NCBI RefSeq assembly: GCF_008124765.1
Contig: NZ_VNHS01000004.1
Span: 483,060 to 547,059, forward strand
Source: Paenibacillus methanolicus
GTDB taxonomy: Bacteria; Bacillota; Bacilli; Paenibacillales; Paenibacillaceae
Direction of reading: 5' to 3'
Length of the DNA stretch: 64,000 nucleotides
The position numbers and the translations under genes are program-made. Below, piece by piece: positions 35,386 through 45,408 of this stretch. How positions within the stretch are numbered: the first letter of the stretch is position 1; each line of letters opens with the position of its first letter. Below the pieces are notes generated by a model. It made no database searches. It was not told the origin of the DNA and worked only from the letters and a program-made list of their open reading frames with translations.

Positions 35386-35432
35386 GAAGGTTGTAGCTTT
35401 GCGCCTGGCGGCGCGGCTCAGCCTTCTTTTTT
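35386..35432 (+). terminator. Terminator of ctpB
   Basis: GAAGGTTG pairs with CAGCCTTC (35419-35426), with additional pairing inside, followed by six T residues and TATTT. Confidence 0.8.
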
Positions 35433-35495
35433 ATTTGCATTCCAGCCAGGCGAGCTTATCCAGTCAATCGCGCTACTTTCGAAGGAGTGAACGCT

Positions 35496-36779
35496 TTGGA
35501 CGCGGCTTTGGATCTGCTCCGGCAGACCTTGGAAGGGATCGGACAGCTGCTGCTGTCGCCTTTCTACTATGTGGGAATTTTGCTGATCATGCTTCAATAT
35601 AGGAGGCAGACGTTGCTGGAGCGCGCGCTCTTCCACGTTCGTCTGCACGCGTGGCCGCTGCAGCTCATCCGTACGGTTATCGCGGGCCTGCTGGCGGGCG
35701 CGCTGATATCGGTCGCGGGACTTTTCCTCGGAATCAACGTTACGGGCGAGGCCGTGCTCTGGATGTGGGGGATCGCCGTGCTGCTCGCGGCGTTCTCGAT
35801 CCGGTACCTTTGCTTCGCTTATAGCGTCGGGATGCTAGGCGTGTTGCAATTCATCGTTGGCTGGACCCCGCTCGCGGAGCAGCCGAATTGGATCGGGGAC
35901 GCGGCCGCATCGCTGGCTTCGCTAGATATTCCGGGCTTGCTTGTCCTTGTGGCGGTCATGCACTTGGCGGAGGCGATCCTCGTCGGTTGGCAAGGGGGCA
36001 AGTTCGCCAGCCCCCTATTCCTTGAGGGCAAGCGAGGCAAGCTGGTGGGCGGTTATTTGCTGCAAGGCTTCTGGCCGGTTCCGCTCGTGCTCCTCGTGCC
36101 GGGATCCGGCGCGGGCGAGGCGCTGCCGTGGCAGACGCTGCTCGGCGGCGAATGGACGCAGAGCGGTCATTGGGCGCTGCTCGGGTTTCCGATGATGATC
36201 GGGTTCTCGGAATTGACGCGCACGATGCTGCCGCAGGATACGGCAAAGGCCGCGGCGCGCAAGTTGGTCTGGTTCGGCCTTATCGTGGGCGGAGCGGCCG
36301 TAGGCGCCGCGTATTGGTCGCCGCTCACGCTCCCGGCGGCCATCGCCGCGCTGCTGCTGCATGAGGCGATGGTGTGGCTGAGTTTGCTTCGGGAGGAACG
36401 GCGCAGTCCTTATTACGTAAACGACGGTAGAGGTTTGCGCGTGCTCGCGGTTATTCCGGGCACGCCCGCCGACCAGCTTGGCATCGCGGCTGGGGAGATT
36501 TTGCACAAGGTGAACGGACTGCCCGTCCGGACGAAGGAAGAGCTGCATGCCGCGCTTCACGTGAACTCGGCGTTCTGTAAGCTGGAGGTGCTCAACCTGG
36601 AGGGGCATGTAAAGTTTCTGCAGCGGGCTCGCTATGCGAACGAACATCATCAGCTCGGCGTGGTGCTCTCCCCGGACGAGCGGGCAGGCGTGTATGTCGC
36701 GCCGAAGCCGGTATCGCTGCTCGGACTGCTCCGGGCGAGGAACGCGACCAAGGAACGGGGAACGACGACGCATATGTAA
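35496..36779 (+). CDS. minJ: MinJ-like polytopic membrane protein with C-terminal PDZ domain
   Basis: 427 residues. At least seven hydrophobic segments occupy about 1-310 (for example LLLSPFYYVGILLIML, VIAGLLAGALISVAGLFLG, GIAVLLAAFSIRYLCFAYSVG). A PDZ domain lies at about 315-400 (GLRVLAVIPGTPADQLGIAAGEILHKVNG). Bacillus MinJ (YvjD) has this architecture and lies right after ctpB; it bridges DivIVA and MinD to block division at poles. The name rests on architecture and synteny. The start is ambiguous: TTG at 35496 is 8 bases after AAGGAG, whereas the GTG at 35487 overlaps it. Confidence 0.78.
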   Translation: MDAALDLLRQTLEGIGQLLLSPFYYVGILLIMLQYRRQTLLERALFHVRLHAWPLQLIRTVIAGLLAGALISVAGLFLGINVTGEAVLWMWGIAVLLAAFSIRYLCFAYSVGMLGVLQFIVGWTPLAEQPNWIGDAAASLASLDIPGLLVLVAVMHLAEAILVGWQGGKFASPLFLEGKRGKLVGGYLLQGFWPVPLVLLVPGSGAGEALPWQTLLGGEWTQSGHWALLGFPMMIGFSELTRTMLPQDTAKAAARKLVWFGLIVGGAAVGAAYWSPLTLPAAIAALLLHEAMVWLSLLREERRSPYYVNDGRGLRVLAVIPGTPADQLGIAAGEILHKVNGLPVRTKEELHAALHVNSAFCKLEVLNLEGHVKFLQRARYANEHHQLGVVLSPDERAGVYVAPKPVSLLGLLRARNATKERGTTTHM

Positions 36780-36901
36780 GCGGAGAGGCAGGCAGGGCGA
36801 GGGGCCGTACGGGGGAGAAGTCCAGCCGGGCGGCTTTCTCTTTGCGGCGGAATGACAGACGGGGCACTCAGCCACACTAGATATGAAATGGGGGATCCAC
36901 A

Positions 36902-37345
36902 ATGAATCGAGAGGACATCGAGCGCATCGAGCTTGAGATCGCCGTATTCGTTCGCCGGGCGGAAGCGGCGCGGATCGCGTATTTGAAATACAAGGATTTC
37001 GACCGTTCCACCTACCTGCTCCTGCACCGACTCGACGAGAAGGGAGCCCAAGGCATCAAAGCGCTCGCCGACGCGTTCCAGTTGGATTTATCCACGCTCA
37101 GCCGGCAGACGGCGTCTTTGGAAGCCAAGGGATTCGTCGAGCGCAAATCGGACGTCCGCGATGCGCGGATTAACCTGCTCCACATTACGCCGTACGGCCG
37201 CGAGCAGCTGTACGAGGTGCGCGAGGCGCGGCAGCAGCTGTTCGGCAAATTGTTGGGCGATTGGTCGGACGAAGAGCGCCGTTCGCTTGGCGAACTGCTG
37301 GAGAAATTCAACCGGACGACCGAACATTATTTGGCACTGAAGTAA
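36902..37345 (+). CDS. MarR family transcriptional regulator
   Basis: 147 residues, winged helix-turn-helix: LHRLDEKGAQGIKALADAFQLDLSTLSRQTASLEAKGFVERKSDVRDARINLLHITPYG has the MarR recognition helix and the wing DxR motif. It should bind palindromic DNA as a dimer. Two perfect palindromes lie 90-120 bases downstream, at the promoter of the next gene, making that gene its likely target. GGGGGAT precedes the ATG at 36902. Confidence 0.93.
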   Translation: MNREDIERIELEIAVFVRRAEAARIAYLKYKDFDRSTYLLLHRLDEKGAQGIKALADAFQLDLSTLSRQTASLEAKGFVERKSDVRDARINLLHITPYGREQLYEVREARQQLFGKLLGDWSDEERRSLGELLEKFNRTTEHYLALK

Positions 37346-37416
37346 GGCAGCCTCTCCGGAATGAAACGCGCCACGCCGCCAAAAAGACGGCGAAGCCGTT
37401 TCGCCTTAAGAAAGGG

Positions 37417-37444
37417 TTGCTTTCATGTTAAATAGTTGTATAAT
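37417..37444 (+). promoter_or_regulatory. Promoter of the YhgE/Pip-type gene
   Basis: TTGCTT (37417-37422), 16 bases, TATAAT (37439-37444). The -10 is part of the first MarR-type palindrome. Confidence 0.7.
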
Positions 37445-37464
37445 ACAACATTGTATAATACAAC
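37435..37464 (+). promoter_or_regulatory. Tandem palindromic operators, probable MarR binding sites
   Basis: GTTGTATAATACAAC (37435-37449) is a perfect palindrome. A second copy, TTGTATAATACAA, lies at 37451-37463. The first covers the -10 box and the second the transcription start. The 15-base spacing would place two dimers about one and a half helical turns apart. Confidence 0.8.
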
Positions 37465-37499
37465 TATTGAATGGTATACGAATAGGAGAGAGAAAACGG

Positions 37500-39509
37500 A
37501 TGAAAGGGCTACAGCTGCTCAAGAAAGAATGGACGCATATTCTGAGCAAGACGCAAGCCAGAATCGGCATTGCGATCCTGCTTCTGATTTCGCTTATTTA
37601 TGCGGGAATGTTCCTCGGGGGATACTGGGATCCGTACGGCCACCTCGATCGGCTTCCGGTGGCGGTCGTGAATATGGACGAGGGGGCGGAGATGGATGGC
37701 AAGCCGATTCATATCGGGCAAGATTTGACGGAGCAGTTGAAATTGAGCGGCAGCCTGGATTTTCGTTTCGTCGGCGAGACCGAGGCGGAACAGGGGCTTG
37801 AAGTGGGCCGTTATTATATGTCCGTCATTATTCCCGGTACCTTCTCTCAACAAGTCACGACGTTGACGAGCGGTTCGCCGGAGCCGGCGAAGTTGATCTA
37901 CCGGACGAACCCCGGTCAGAACTTCGTCGCGGGCCAGATCGGCTCGAGCGCCGTCGAGAAGCTGAAGGATCAAGTAGGCAACGAAATTACGAAGACGTAC
38001 ACGGAAGCATTGTTCGCGAACATGAGCGAGCTCGCGGCAGGGATCGTCGCTGCGGCGGGCGGAGCATCGGAATTAAACGGAGGACTGCTCAAGGAGCGAG
38101 ACGGAATGGACCGGCTGCAGGACGGCATCGACGAGCTGGCGGAAGGGGCTGCCCGGTTGAATCAAGCGGGAGCCGCGCTGGCTGGCGGGAAATCGAAGCT
38201 TCTCGAAGGGGCGGGCCAACTGTCCGTTGGAAGCGGGCAGTTGGTTGAAGGCTTACGCGCCATCAGCCAAGCGCAGGGACGATTAACCGATAGCGCTGCA
38301 AGCACGGCGTCCATGGCAGGGAATCTTGCAGCAGGTTTTGCGGAAGCGGATAAACGGGCGGATCGGGCGGCCGCGGAAGCGGCGGCGCTATCGGAGCGGT
38401 TGGAGCGATTTGCGCTGGCGCATCCCGAACTTGCGTATGACGCGTCATTCCAAGACCTCGCAGAGGCGAGCGAATCGCTGGGCAGCGAGTTGAACGGTTT
38501 GCTGGCCGACCAGACGAACGTGGCGGGGGACGCGCAGAAGCTGAGCCAAGCGCAGAAGGCGCTCGCGGAAGGTTCAGCCGGACTGCTGGAGAAATTGTCG
38601 GCCGTCGCTCAGAGCAGCGCTAACCTGGCGACGGGGGCTGCGCAAGCTGAAGCAGGCATAGGGCAGTGGGAGACTGGTTTCCGGCAATATGAAACGGGCA
38701 TCCACAATATGGCATCCGGCATCTCGCGGCTAGGTCAAGGCGTCGAACCGCTCGCTGGCGGCATCGTGCAGCTGGCGGACGGCAGCGAGAAGCTTGCGGG
38801 CAAACTGGCCGACGCCGGCGAGGAAGCCTCGGCGGTTCATGCGGACGGCAAGTTGATCGGTATGTTCGCGCGGCCGGTCCAATTGGTCGAGAACAAAGTG
38901 ACGGACGTGCCGAATTACGGCGCGGCCATGGTGCCTTACTTCCTGACCCTCGGTTTGTTCGTCGGCGGCTTGATCGCTTCGAATATTCTGCCGTATGAGC
39001 GGAGATCGAAGTACGGCGTTTCGGGATGGCATCATTTCGTCAACAAGTACGGCTTGTTCCTCTCGATTGCGGTTCTCCAGACGCTCGTCGTTGACGGCGT
39101 GCTCCTGCTGGGCTTCGGCATCGGGGTGCAGAGCGTCTGGAAGTTCCTGCTGCTCAGCTTGACGGCTTCCTTTACGTATTTCACCTGCATTCTGATGCTC
39201 GTCTCCGTGATCGGGCCGCTCGGACGACTGGCGGCTGTCTTCCTGCTCGTCGCGCAGCTGGCGACTTCCGGGGGAACATTCCCGATGGAGCTTGCCGTCG
39301 GTCCGATGCAGGCGATTGGGCGCTGCCTGCCGATGACGTATGCGGTGAACGCGTTCCGTGCCGCCGTTACGACGGGAGATTGGGGGCAGTACTGGAGCAA
39401 CTTCGGTATTCTTCTTATCTATACTGCGGCCTTTGTCGGGATCGCGTTGGCGGTGTTGTGGAGAAGCAACAAGCAGTCGTCGGCGGCCTTGCAGGGCGGT
39501 ATCAATTAA
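37500..39509 (+). CDS. YhgE/Pip domain membrane protein (ABC-2 type)
   Basis: 669 residues. A first membrane segment at about 20-40 (IGIAILLLISLIYAGMFLGGYW) is followed by a long extracytoplasmic region of about 440 residues rich in Ala/Gly/Gln heptads (GASELNGGLLKERDGM, LAEGSAGLLEKLSAV). Five C-terminal membrane segments of ABC-2 type end the protein. This is the YhgE/Pip (phage infection protein) design; relatives take part in export of lipids or drugs or in type VII secretion, but the substrate is unknown. The start at 37500 follows AGGAGAGAG. It is probably repressed by the preceding MarR protein. Confidence 0.88.
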   Translation: MKGLQLLKKEWTHILSKTQARIGIAILLLISLIYAGMFLGGYWDPYGHLDRLPVAVVNMDEGAEMDGKPIHIGQDLTEQLKLSGSLDFRFVGETEAEQGLEVGRYYMSVIIPGTFSQQVTTLTSGSPEPAKLIYRTNPGQNFVAGQIGSSAVEKLKDQVGNEITKTYTEALFANMSELAAGIVAAAGGASELNGGLLKERDGMDRLQDGIDELAEGAARLNQAGAALAGGKSKLLEGAGQLSVGSGQLVEGLRAISQAQGRLTDSAASTASMAGNLAAGFAEADKRADRAAAEAAALSERLERFALAHPELAYDASFQDLAEASESLGSELNGLLADQTNVAGDAQKLSQAQKALAEGSAGLLEKLSAVAQSSANLATGAAQAEAGIGQWETGFRQYETGIHNMASGISRLGQGVEPLAGGIVQLADGSEKLAGKLADAGEEASAVHADGKLIGMFARPVQLVENKVTDVPNYGAAMVPYFLTLGLFVGGLIASNILPYERRSKYGVSGWHHFVNKYGLFLSIAVLQTLVVDGVLLLGFGIGVQSVWKFLLLSLTASFTYFTCILMLVSVIGPLGRLAAVFLLVAQLATSGGTFPMELAVGPMQAIGRCLPMTYAVNAFRAAVTTGDWGQYWSNFGILLIYTAAFVGIALAVLWRSNKQSSAALQGGIN

Positions 39510-39522
39510 GCGTGATGGACGA

Positions 39523-39557
39523 GGAGGAACGGTCTTGGGCCGCTCCTCCTTTTTATT
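39523..39557 (+). terminator. Terminator of the YhgE/Pip-type gene
   Basis: AGGAGGA-A-CGG pairs with CCG-C-TCCTCCT, loop TCTTGGG, followed by TTTTT. Confidence 0.85.
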
Positions 39558-39568
39558 TAATCGGGCAA

Positions 39569-39597
39569 TTGCAACGGAGGAACGAAACCGATATAAT
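39569..39597 (+). promoter_or_regulatory. Sigma-A promoter of uvrBA
   Basis: TTGCAA (39569-39574), 17 bases, perfect TATAAT (39592-39597), giving a leader of about 150 bases before uvrB. Confidence 0.75.
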
Positions 39598-39607
39598 GAG
39601 ATGGATG

Positions 39608-39621
39608 AGAACACATATTCT
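39608..39621 (+). promoter_or_regulatory. LexA/DinR-box-like site at the uvrBA start
   Basis: AGAAC-ACAT-ATTCT resembles the Bacillus LexA box CGAAC-N4-GTTCG. The GAAC half is intact and the other half has A for G. It lies just after the -10, where repressor would block initiation. uvrB is a classic SOS gene. Confidence 0.5.
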
Positions 39622-39627
39622 TATGTT

Positions 39628-39667
39628 GTCCCGCGATTGTTAATTTCAGCAAGTCAATTGGCGGGAC
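39628..39667 (+). promoter_or_regulatory. Stem-loop in uvrB leader
   Basis: GTCCCGC (39628-39634) pairs with GCGGGAC (39661-39667), with an inner ATTG / CAAT stem. There is no T-tract. It may stabilise or control the uvrB message; its role is unknown. Confidence 0.4.
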
Positions 39668-39756
39668 CTGACAATATAACCGTCTAACCTATCGGTGTTT
39701 ATGGGTATACCAAATCATAGAGCCATTTCATAGAAGCGAGGGAACGGGGGGACGGA

Positions 39757-41760
39757 ATGATGAGCGGAAGCAGCGAGGACAAACGGGTTTTTCAATTGAA
39801 ATCGCCTTACACGCCGCAAGGCGACCAGCCGGGCGCGATACGCCAATTGGTGGAGGGCGTGGAGAAGGGCATGAAGTACCAGACGTTGCTGGGCGCGACA
39901 GGAACGGGCAAGACGTACACGATCGCCAATACGATCGCGGCCTTGAACCGGCCGACGCTGGTCATTGCGCATAACAAGACGCTGGCGGCCCAGCTATGCA
40001 GCGAGTTCAAGGAGTTTTTCCCCGATAACGCGGTATCGTATTTCGTCAGTTACTACGACTACTTCCAGCCGGAAGCCTACATCCCGTCCACGGATACGTA
40101 CATCGAGAAAGATTCCAGCATCAACGACGAGATCGACAAGCTGCGCCACTCGGCGACGAGCTCTTTGTTCGAGCGCCGCGACGTTATTATCGTCGCTTCG
40201 GTCTCCTGTATTTACGGCCTCGGATCGCCGATGGAATACGGCAACTTGGTGCTGTCGCTGCGCGTTGGGATGGAGAAGTCGCGCGAGCAGATTCTGCATA
40301 AGCTCGTCGACATCCAGTACCAGCGCAACGATATTAACTTCGTCAGGGGCACGTTCCGGGTGCGCGGCGACATCGTCGAGATTTTCCCTGTCGCGAACAA
40401 CGAGCGGGCGATGCGCGTCGAGTTGTTCGGCGACGAGATCGAGCGCATTACGGAGATCGACGTACTGACCGGAGAGATCGTCGGGGAGCGCGAGCATATC
40501 GCTATTTTCCCGGCGTCTCACTTCGTCACCCAGGAAGAGACGATGCGCGTGGCGCTGAAGAATATCGAAGCCGAGCTGGAAGCGCGGCTTGCCGAGCTGC
40601 GCGAGCAGGGCAAACTGCTGGAAGCGCAGCGGCTGGAGCAGCGCACGCGCTACGATATCGAGATGATGCAGGAGATGGGGTTCTGCTCCGGCATCGAGAA
40701 CTACTCCGGACCGCTGACGTTCCGCGAACGCGGCGCGACGCCATACACGTTGATCGATTATTTCCCGGACGACATGCTGTTCGTCATCGACGAGTCGCAC
40801 GTGACGCTGCCGCAGATCAGGGCCATGTATAACGGCGACCGTGCTCGGAAGGAAGTGCTGGTCGATCACGGGTTCCGCTTGCCGTCGGCGATGGATAACC
40901 GTCCGCTTCGCTTCGAGGAATTCGAGAAGAAGATTACCCAGATGATTTACGTCTCGGCGACGCCGGGGCCGCTTGAGATGGAGCTCTGTCCGACCATGGT
41001 CGAGCAGATCATCCGTCCGACGGGACTGCTCGATCCGATTATCGAAGTTCGCCCGACCAAGGGGCAGATCGACGACTTGCTGGGCGAGATCCGGGATCGG
41101 ATCGCCAAGGATGAGCGGGTGCTGCTGACGACGCTGACGAAGAAGATGGCCGAGGATTTGACCGATTACCTCAAGGAAGTCGGCATCAAGGTGCGGTATC
41201 TCCATTCGGATATCAAGACGTTGGAGCGGATGGCGATCTTGCGCGATTTACGGCTGGGCACCTTTCATGTGTTGGTCGGCATCAACCTGCTGCGGGAAGG
41301 ACTCGACCTTCCGGAAGTATCGCTCGTGGCCATTTTGGATGCGGATAAGGAAGGCTTCCTCCGGTCCGAAAGATCGCTTATTCAGACGATCGGCCGCGCC
41401 GCCCGGAACTCCGAGGGTCGCGTCATTATGTACGCCGACAAGATGACCGACTCGATGGATAAGGCGATCAAGGAAACGGAACGACGGCGTACCCTGCAGA
41501 TCGCGAATAACGAACGGCTTGGCATTACGCCGCAGACGATCCGCAAGCGGGTGCACGACATCATCGAAGCGACGAAGGTCGCCGAGCAGAAGAGCGATTA
41601 CTTGGCGGGCGTCGGGACGGCGAAGATGTCCAAGAAGGATCGTCAGTCGCTGATCCAACGTCTGGAAGCGGAGATGAAGGACGCGGCGAAGAACTTGCAG
41701 TTCGAGCGGGCAGCCGAGCTGCGCGACGCGCTATTGGAGCTGCGCGCGGACGCAGGCTAG
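39757..41760 (+). CDS. uvrB: Excinuclease ABC subunit B
   Basis: 667 residues. It has Walker [14 protein letters not shown], the beta-hairpin region [23 protein letters not shown], the DEAD-like [12 protein letters not shown], helicase motifs V-VI ([44 protein letters not shown]) and the C-terminal UVR motif ([28 protein letters not shown]) that contacts UvrC. It verifies damage handed over by UvrA in nucleotide excision repair. uvrA follows 176 bases later, the usual pairing. Confidence 0.98.
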   Translation: MMSGSSEDKRVFQLKSPYTPQGDQPGAIRQLVEGVEKGMKYQTLLGATGTGKTYTIANTIAALNRPTLVIAHNKTLAAQLCSEFKEFFPDNAVSYFVSYYDYFQPEAYIPSTDTYIEKDSSINDEIDKLRHSATSSLFERRDVIIVASVSCIYGLGSPMEYGNLVLSLRVGMEKSREQILHKLVDIQYQRNDINFVRGTFRVRGDIVEIFPVANNERAMRVELFGDEIERITEIDVLTGEIVGEREHIAIFPASHFVTQEETMRVALKNIEAELEARLAELREQGKLLEAQRLEQRTRYDIEMMQEMGFCSGIENYSGPLTFRERGATPYTLIDYFPDDMLFVIDESHVTLPQIRAMYNGDRARKEVLVDHGFRLPSAMDNRPLRFEEFEKKITQMIYVSATPGPLEMELCPTMVEQIIRPTGLLDPIIEVRPTKGQIDDLLGEIRDRIAKDERVLLTTLTKKMAEDLTDYLKEVGIKVRYLHSDIKTLERMAILRDLRLGTFHVLVGINLLREGLDLPEVSLVAILDADKEGFLRSERSLIQTIGRAARNSEGRVIMYADKMTDSMDKAIKETERRRTLQIANNERLGITPQTIRKRVHDIIEATKVAEQKSDYLAGVGTAKMSKKDRQSLIQRLEAEMKDAAKNLQFERAAELRDALLELRADAG

Positions 41761-41936
41761 ACGATATATCATCATGATGATCAGCGGCGAGCGCCTGTTA
41801 GCAGGCATCGCCGCTTTGCATAGCGGGAACTACCGCGCGTCAGGTGTGCGCGGAGTGATGTTCAACCAAGGATACGAGGGCCGGGCTGCACGGATGTGCG
41901 GCATAAGGGCCGGGCGTACAGGAGGAGAGAAACCAA

Positions 41937-44822
41937 GTGGCAAGCGAATCGATCGTAATTAAAGGGGCGAGAGCCCATAACCTGAAGAACATCGACGTAA
42001 CGATACCTCGGGACAAATTCGTCGTACTGACAGGCCTGAGCGGATCCGGCAAATCCTCCCTGGCCTTCGATACGATTTACGCCGAGGGGCAGCGCCGCTA
42101 CGTGGAGTCGTTGTCGGCCTACGCGCGCCAGTTTTTGGGGCAGATGGAGAAGCCGGACGTCGATTCGATCGACGGTCTGTCGCCGGCGATCTCCATCGAC
42201 CAGAAGACGACGAGCCGCAATCCCCGTTCGACCGTTGGCACGGTCACGGAGATTTACGATTACATGCGTCTGCTGTTCGCCCGGATAGGCAAGCCGCATT
42301 GCCCGGAGCACGGCATCGAGATTACGTCCCAGACCGTCGAGCAGATGGTGGATCGGATCATGGAATATCCGGAGCGGACCAAACTGCAAATTTTGGCGCC
42401 GATCGTCTCCGGACGCAAGGGCGAACACGCCAAATTGCTTGCGGACGTCCAGAAGCAAGGGTTCGTGCGGGTGCGTGTGAACGGCGAGCTGCGCGAGCTG
42501 AGCGAGAAGATCGAGCTGGAGAAGAACAAGAAGCATAGTATCGAAGTCGTCGTCGACCGGATCGTCGTGAAGGACGATATCCAGACGCGGCTCGCCGACT
42601 CGATCGAGACGGCGCTCAAGCTCTCTGACGGCAAGGTGCTCATCGACGTCATGGAGAAGGAAGAGCTCATGTTCAGCTCGAATCTGGCTTGCCCGGAATG
42701 CGGATTCAGCATCGACGAGCTCGCGCCGCGCATGTTCTCCTTTAACAGCCCGTTCGGAGCTTGTCCGGATTGCGACGGCTTGGGAGCCAAGATGATCGTC
42801 GATCCCGACCTTCTCGTACCCGATACGAACCGGACGATCGAAGAGGGCGCGTTCGAAGCGTGGGCGGGCAGCACGTCCAATTACTATCCGCAGTTCCTCG
42901 AGGCGGTGTGCGTTCATTTCGCCATTCCGCGCGACGTGCCGGTAAGCGAGCTGACAAGCGAGCAGATGAAGAAGCTCATGTACGGCACGGGCGGCGAGCG
43001 CGTCCGTTTCCGCTACGAGAACGATTTCGGGATGGCGAAGGAAGCATTCGTGCCGTTTGAAGGCATCGTGCATAACTTGGAGCGTCGCTATCGGGAGACG
43101 GCCTCTGACGGCATCCGCGAGTACATCGAGCAGTATATGAGCGCGAAACCATGCGGCGGCTGCAAGGGCAACCGACTTCGCAAGGAGAGCTTGGCCGTCA
43201 CCGTAGGCAAGCAGAATATTTCGCATGTCACGTCGCTCTCCATCGGCGGGGCTCAGCAATTTTTCGATCAGCTCGACCTGAGCGTGAAGGACCGGACGAT
43301 CGCGAATTTGATTCTGAAGGAAATCAACAGCCGCTTGGGCTTCTTGACCAACGTGGGTTTGGAGTATTTAACGCTCAGCCGCGCGGCAGGCACGCTCTCG
43401 GGCGGCGAAGCGCAGCGGATCCGGTTGGCCACGCAGATCGGATCGAGTTTGATGGGCGTGCTCTATATTTTGGACGAGCCGAGCATCGGGCTTCATCAAC
43501 GCGATAACGACAAGCTGATCAAGACGCTCGAGCATATGCGGAACCTTGGCAACACGCTCATCGTGGTGGAGCATGACGAAGACACGATGATGGCAGCCGA
43601 TTATATTATCGACGTTGGACCAGGTGCCGGCGTCCACGGTGGACGCATTATCGCGCAGGGGACGCCGGAGGAAGTCATGAAGGTCGAGAACTCTTTGACC
43701 GGCGCCTACCTCAGCGGACGCAAATTCATTCCGGTGCCGCTTAAGCGCCGTTCAACCGGCGACAAGTGGCTGGAAGTGCGCGGGGCGAAGGAGAACAACC
43801 TCCGCGGCGTGAACGTGAAGATTCCCCTCGGCGTGTTCGCCGCGGTCACCGGCGTTTCGGGTTCCGGCAAGTCGACGCTCGTGAACGAGATCTTGTACAA
43901 GACGCTTGCGCGCGATCTGAACAAGGCTCGGGTACGTCCGGGCGAGCACAAGGAGATTCGAGGACTGGAGCATATCGACAAGGTGATCGATATCGACCAG
44001 TCGCCGATCGGCCGCACGCCGCGCTCCAACCCTGCCACGTACACGGGCGTATTTGACGACATCCGCGATCTGTATGCATCCACCAACGAAGCGAAAGTAC
44101 GGGGCTATAAGAAGGGGCGGTTCAGCTTCAACATCAAGGGCGGCCGCTGCGAGTCATGTCGCGGCGATGGCATCATCAAGATCGAGATGCACTTCCTTCC
44201 GGATGTATATGTCCCGTGCGAGGTGTGCAAGGGCAAGCGATATAACCGCGAGACGCTCGAAGTGAAGTATAAGGGCAAGAGCATCGCGGAAGTGTTGGGG
44301 ATGACGATCGAGCATGCGACCGAGTTTTTCGTGAACGTGCCGCGCATCCACCGCAAGCTCCAGACATTGATGGACGTGGGTCTGGGTTACATGGATCTCG
44401 GCCAGCCGGCTACTACGCTTTCCGGCGGCGAAGCGCAGCGCGTTAAGCTGGCCGCGGAGCTGTACCGCCGCAGCACGGGCAAGACGATATACATTCTTGA
44501 CGAGCCGACGACCGGTCTGCATGTGGATGATATTGACCGGTTGCTCGTCGTGCTTCACCGTTTGGTGGACTCGGGCGAGTCCGTCCTCGTTATCGAGCAC
44601 AACTTGGACGTCATCAAGACGGCCGACTATTTGATCGACCTTGGGCCTGAAGGCGGCAGCGGAGGCGGCACGATCGTCGCGACCGGCGCGCCGGAGCAGG
44701 TTGTCAAGGTGGGAGCCTCATATACAGGTCGCTACCTGAAGCCGATCTTGGAGCGCGACCGCCAGCGGACGGAAGAAGCGCATCGCGTCGCGGAGACAGT
44801 AGCGGCCGCACAAGCAGATTAG
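41937..44822 (+). CDS. uvrA: Excinuclease ABC subunit A
   Basis: 961 residues, GTG start after AGGAGGAG. Two ABC ATPase modules: Walker [15 protein letters not shown] and [13 protein letters not shown], signatures [12 protein letters not shown] and [12 protein letters not shown]. Zinc-binding cysteine sets are CPECGF...[12 protein letters not shown] and CESCRGDG...CEVCKGKRY. The protein scans DNA for distortions and loads UvrB. The Ala/Glu-rich tail after [11 protein letters not shown] is normal. A bidirectional terminator lies about 155 bases downstream. Confidence 0.98.
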   Translation: MASESIVIKGARAHNLKNIDVTIPRDKFVVLTGLSGSGKSSLAFDTIYAEGQRRYVESLSAYARQFLGQMEKPDVDSIDGLSPAISIDQKTTSRNPRSTVGTVTEIYDYMRLLFARIGKPHCPEHGIEITSQTVEQMVDRIMEYPERTKLQILAPIVSGRKGEHAKLLADVQKQGFVRVRVNGELRELSEKIELEKNKKHSIEVVVDRIVVKDDIQTRLADSIETALKLSDGKVLIDVMEKEELMFSSNLACPECGFSIDELAPRMFSFNSPFGACPDCDGLGAKMIVDPDLLVPDTNRTIEEGAFEAWAGSTSNYYPQFLEAVCVHFAIPRDVPVSELTSEQMKKLMYGTGGERVRFRYENDFGMAKEAFVPFEGIVHNLERRYRETASDGIREYIEQYMSAKPCGGCKGNRLRKESLAVTVGKQNISHVTSLSIGGAQQFFDQLDLSVKDRTIANLILKEINSRLGFLTNVGLEYLTLSRAAGTLSGGEAQRIRLATQIGSSLMGVLYILDEPSIGLHQRDNDKLIKTLEHMRNLGNTLIVVEHDEDTMMAADYIIDVGPGAGVHGGRIIAQGTPEEVMKVENSLTGAYLSGRKFIPVPLKRRSTGDKWLEVRGAKENNLRGVNVKIPLGVFAAVTGVSGSGKSTLVNEILYKTLARDLNKARVRPGEHKEIRGLEHIDKVIDIDQSPIGRTPRSNPATYTGVFDDIRDLYASTNEAKVRGYKKGRFSFNIKGGRCESCRGDGIIKIEMHFLPDVYVPCEVCKGKRYNRETLEVKYKGKSIAEVLGMTIEHATEFFVNVPRIHRKLQTLMDVGLGYMDLGQPATTLSGGEAQRVKLAAELYRRSTGKTIYILDEPTTGLHVDDIDRLLVVLHRLVDSGESVLVIEHNLDVIKTADYLIDLGPEGGSGGGTIVATGAPEQVVKVGASYTGRYLKPILERDRQRTEEAHRVAETVAAAQAD

Positions 44823-44977
44823 CACTCAGAAGGCATGGTCGGTAGTCGGCCAAGCGATCACGCCTAACGCATGCGGATTAGAAAGAAGCCGTTAGGGTTA
44901 AGCGAGGACGAGGGAGGGTTAGCCTTCCCAACGCGTTCAAGGACTTGACCACCCGAAGTGCGGGTGCGCTCATAGAT

Positions 44978-45016
44978 CGATCCCCATGCGGCGTCAGTGC
45001 ATCATGGGGATCGTTT
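44978..45016. terminator. Bidirectional terminator between uvrA and the PH-like gene
   Basis: A perfect 11-bp stem CGATCCCCATG (44978-44988) / CATGGGGATCG (45003-45013) with short T tail. It lies between convergent genes. Confidence 0.75.
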
Positions 45017-45030
45017 GCGTTCGCGGGCGA

Positions 45031-45408
45031 TCAGCCTAGAATATACTGGCTGAGCTTCGCGTATATCTCGTTAATGTTCACCTGCTTATTGAATTTCTTC
45101 ACGATCGGCATCGATTGGCCGCTTAGCCAAATTTTCAATTCCGCGTCGTGATCGAACATACCCGCGCTCTCGCGGGAGAAGCGGGTTATGCTTTTGTATG
45201 GAATCGAGAGCAATTCGGTCTTGTTGCTCGTCACGCCTTGCTTGTCGATCAGGATCATCCGCTTGTTCGTGAAGACGATCCCGTCCCGGAACACCTTGTA
45301 CGCTTTCTCGACCTGCTCGCCCGGCGTCAGGATGGGGCGGAGTTCCTGCTGAATTTCGCTTACCGGTATTTCCGATGCATTCCCCATAATGCTGTCGAAC
45401 AATCCCAT
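45031..45408 (-). CDS. Bacterial PH-like domain protein (YvbH/bPH_1 type)
   Basis: 125 residues: MGLFDSIMGNASEI, then ELRPILTPGEQVEKAYKVFRDGIVFTNKRMILIDKQGVTSNKTELLSIPYKSITRFSRESAG. This is the pattern of the bacterial pleckstrin-homology-like family (PF08000). There is no signal peptide or membrane helix. Family function is poorly known, perhaps stress or envelope related. GGAGCGATATTC upstream on the minus strand gives a ribosome site. It is convergent with uvrA. Confidence 0.8.
   Translation of the reverse strand: MGLFDSIMGNASEIPVSEIQQELRPILTPGEQVEKAYKVFRDGIVFTNKRMILIDKQGVTSNKTELLSIPYKSITRFSRESAGMFDHDAELKIWLSGQSMPIVKKFNKQVNINEIYAKLSQYILG

Noticed and set aside
41774..41962. Small ORF between uvrB and uvrA
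   Set aside because: It has no ribosome site or recognisable sequence, and it overlaps the uvrA ribosome site and start.
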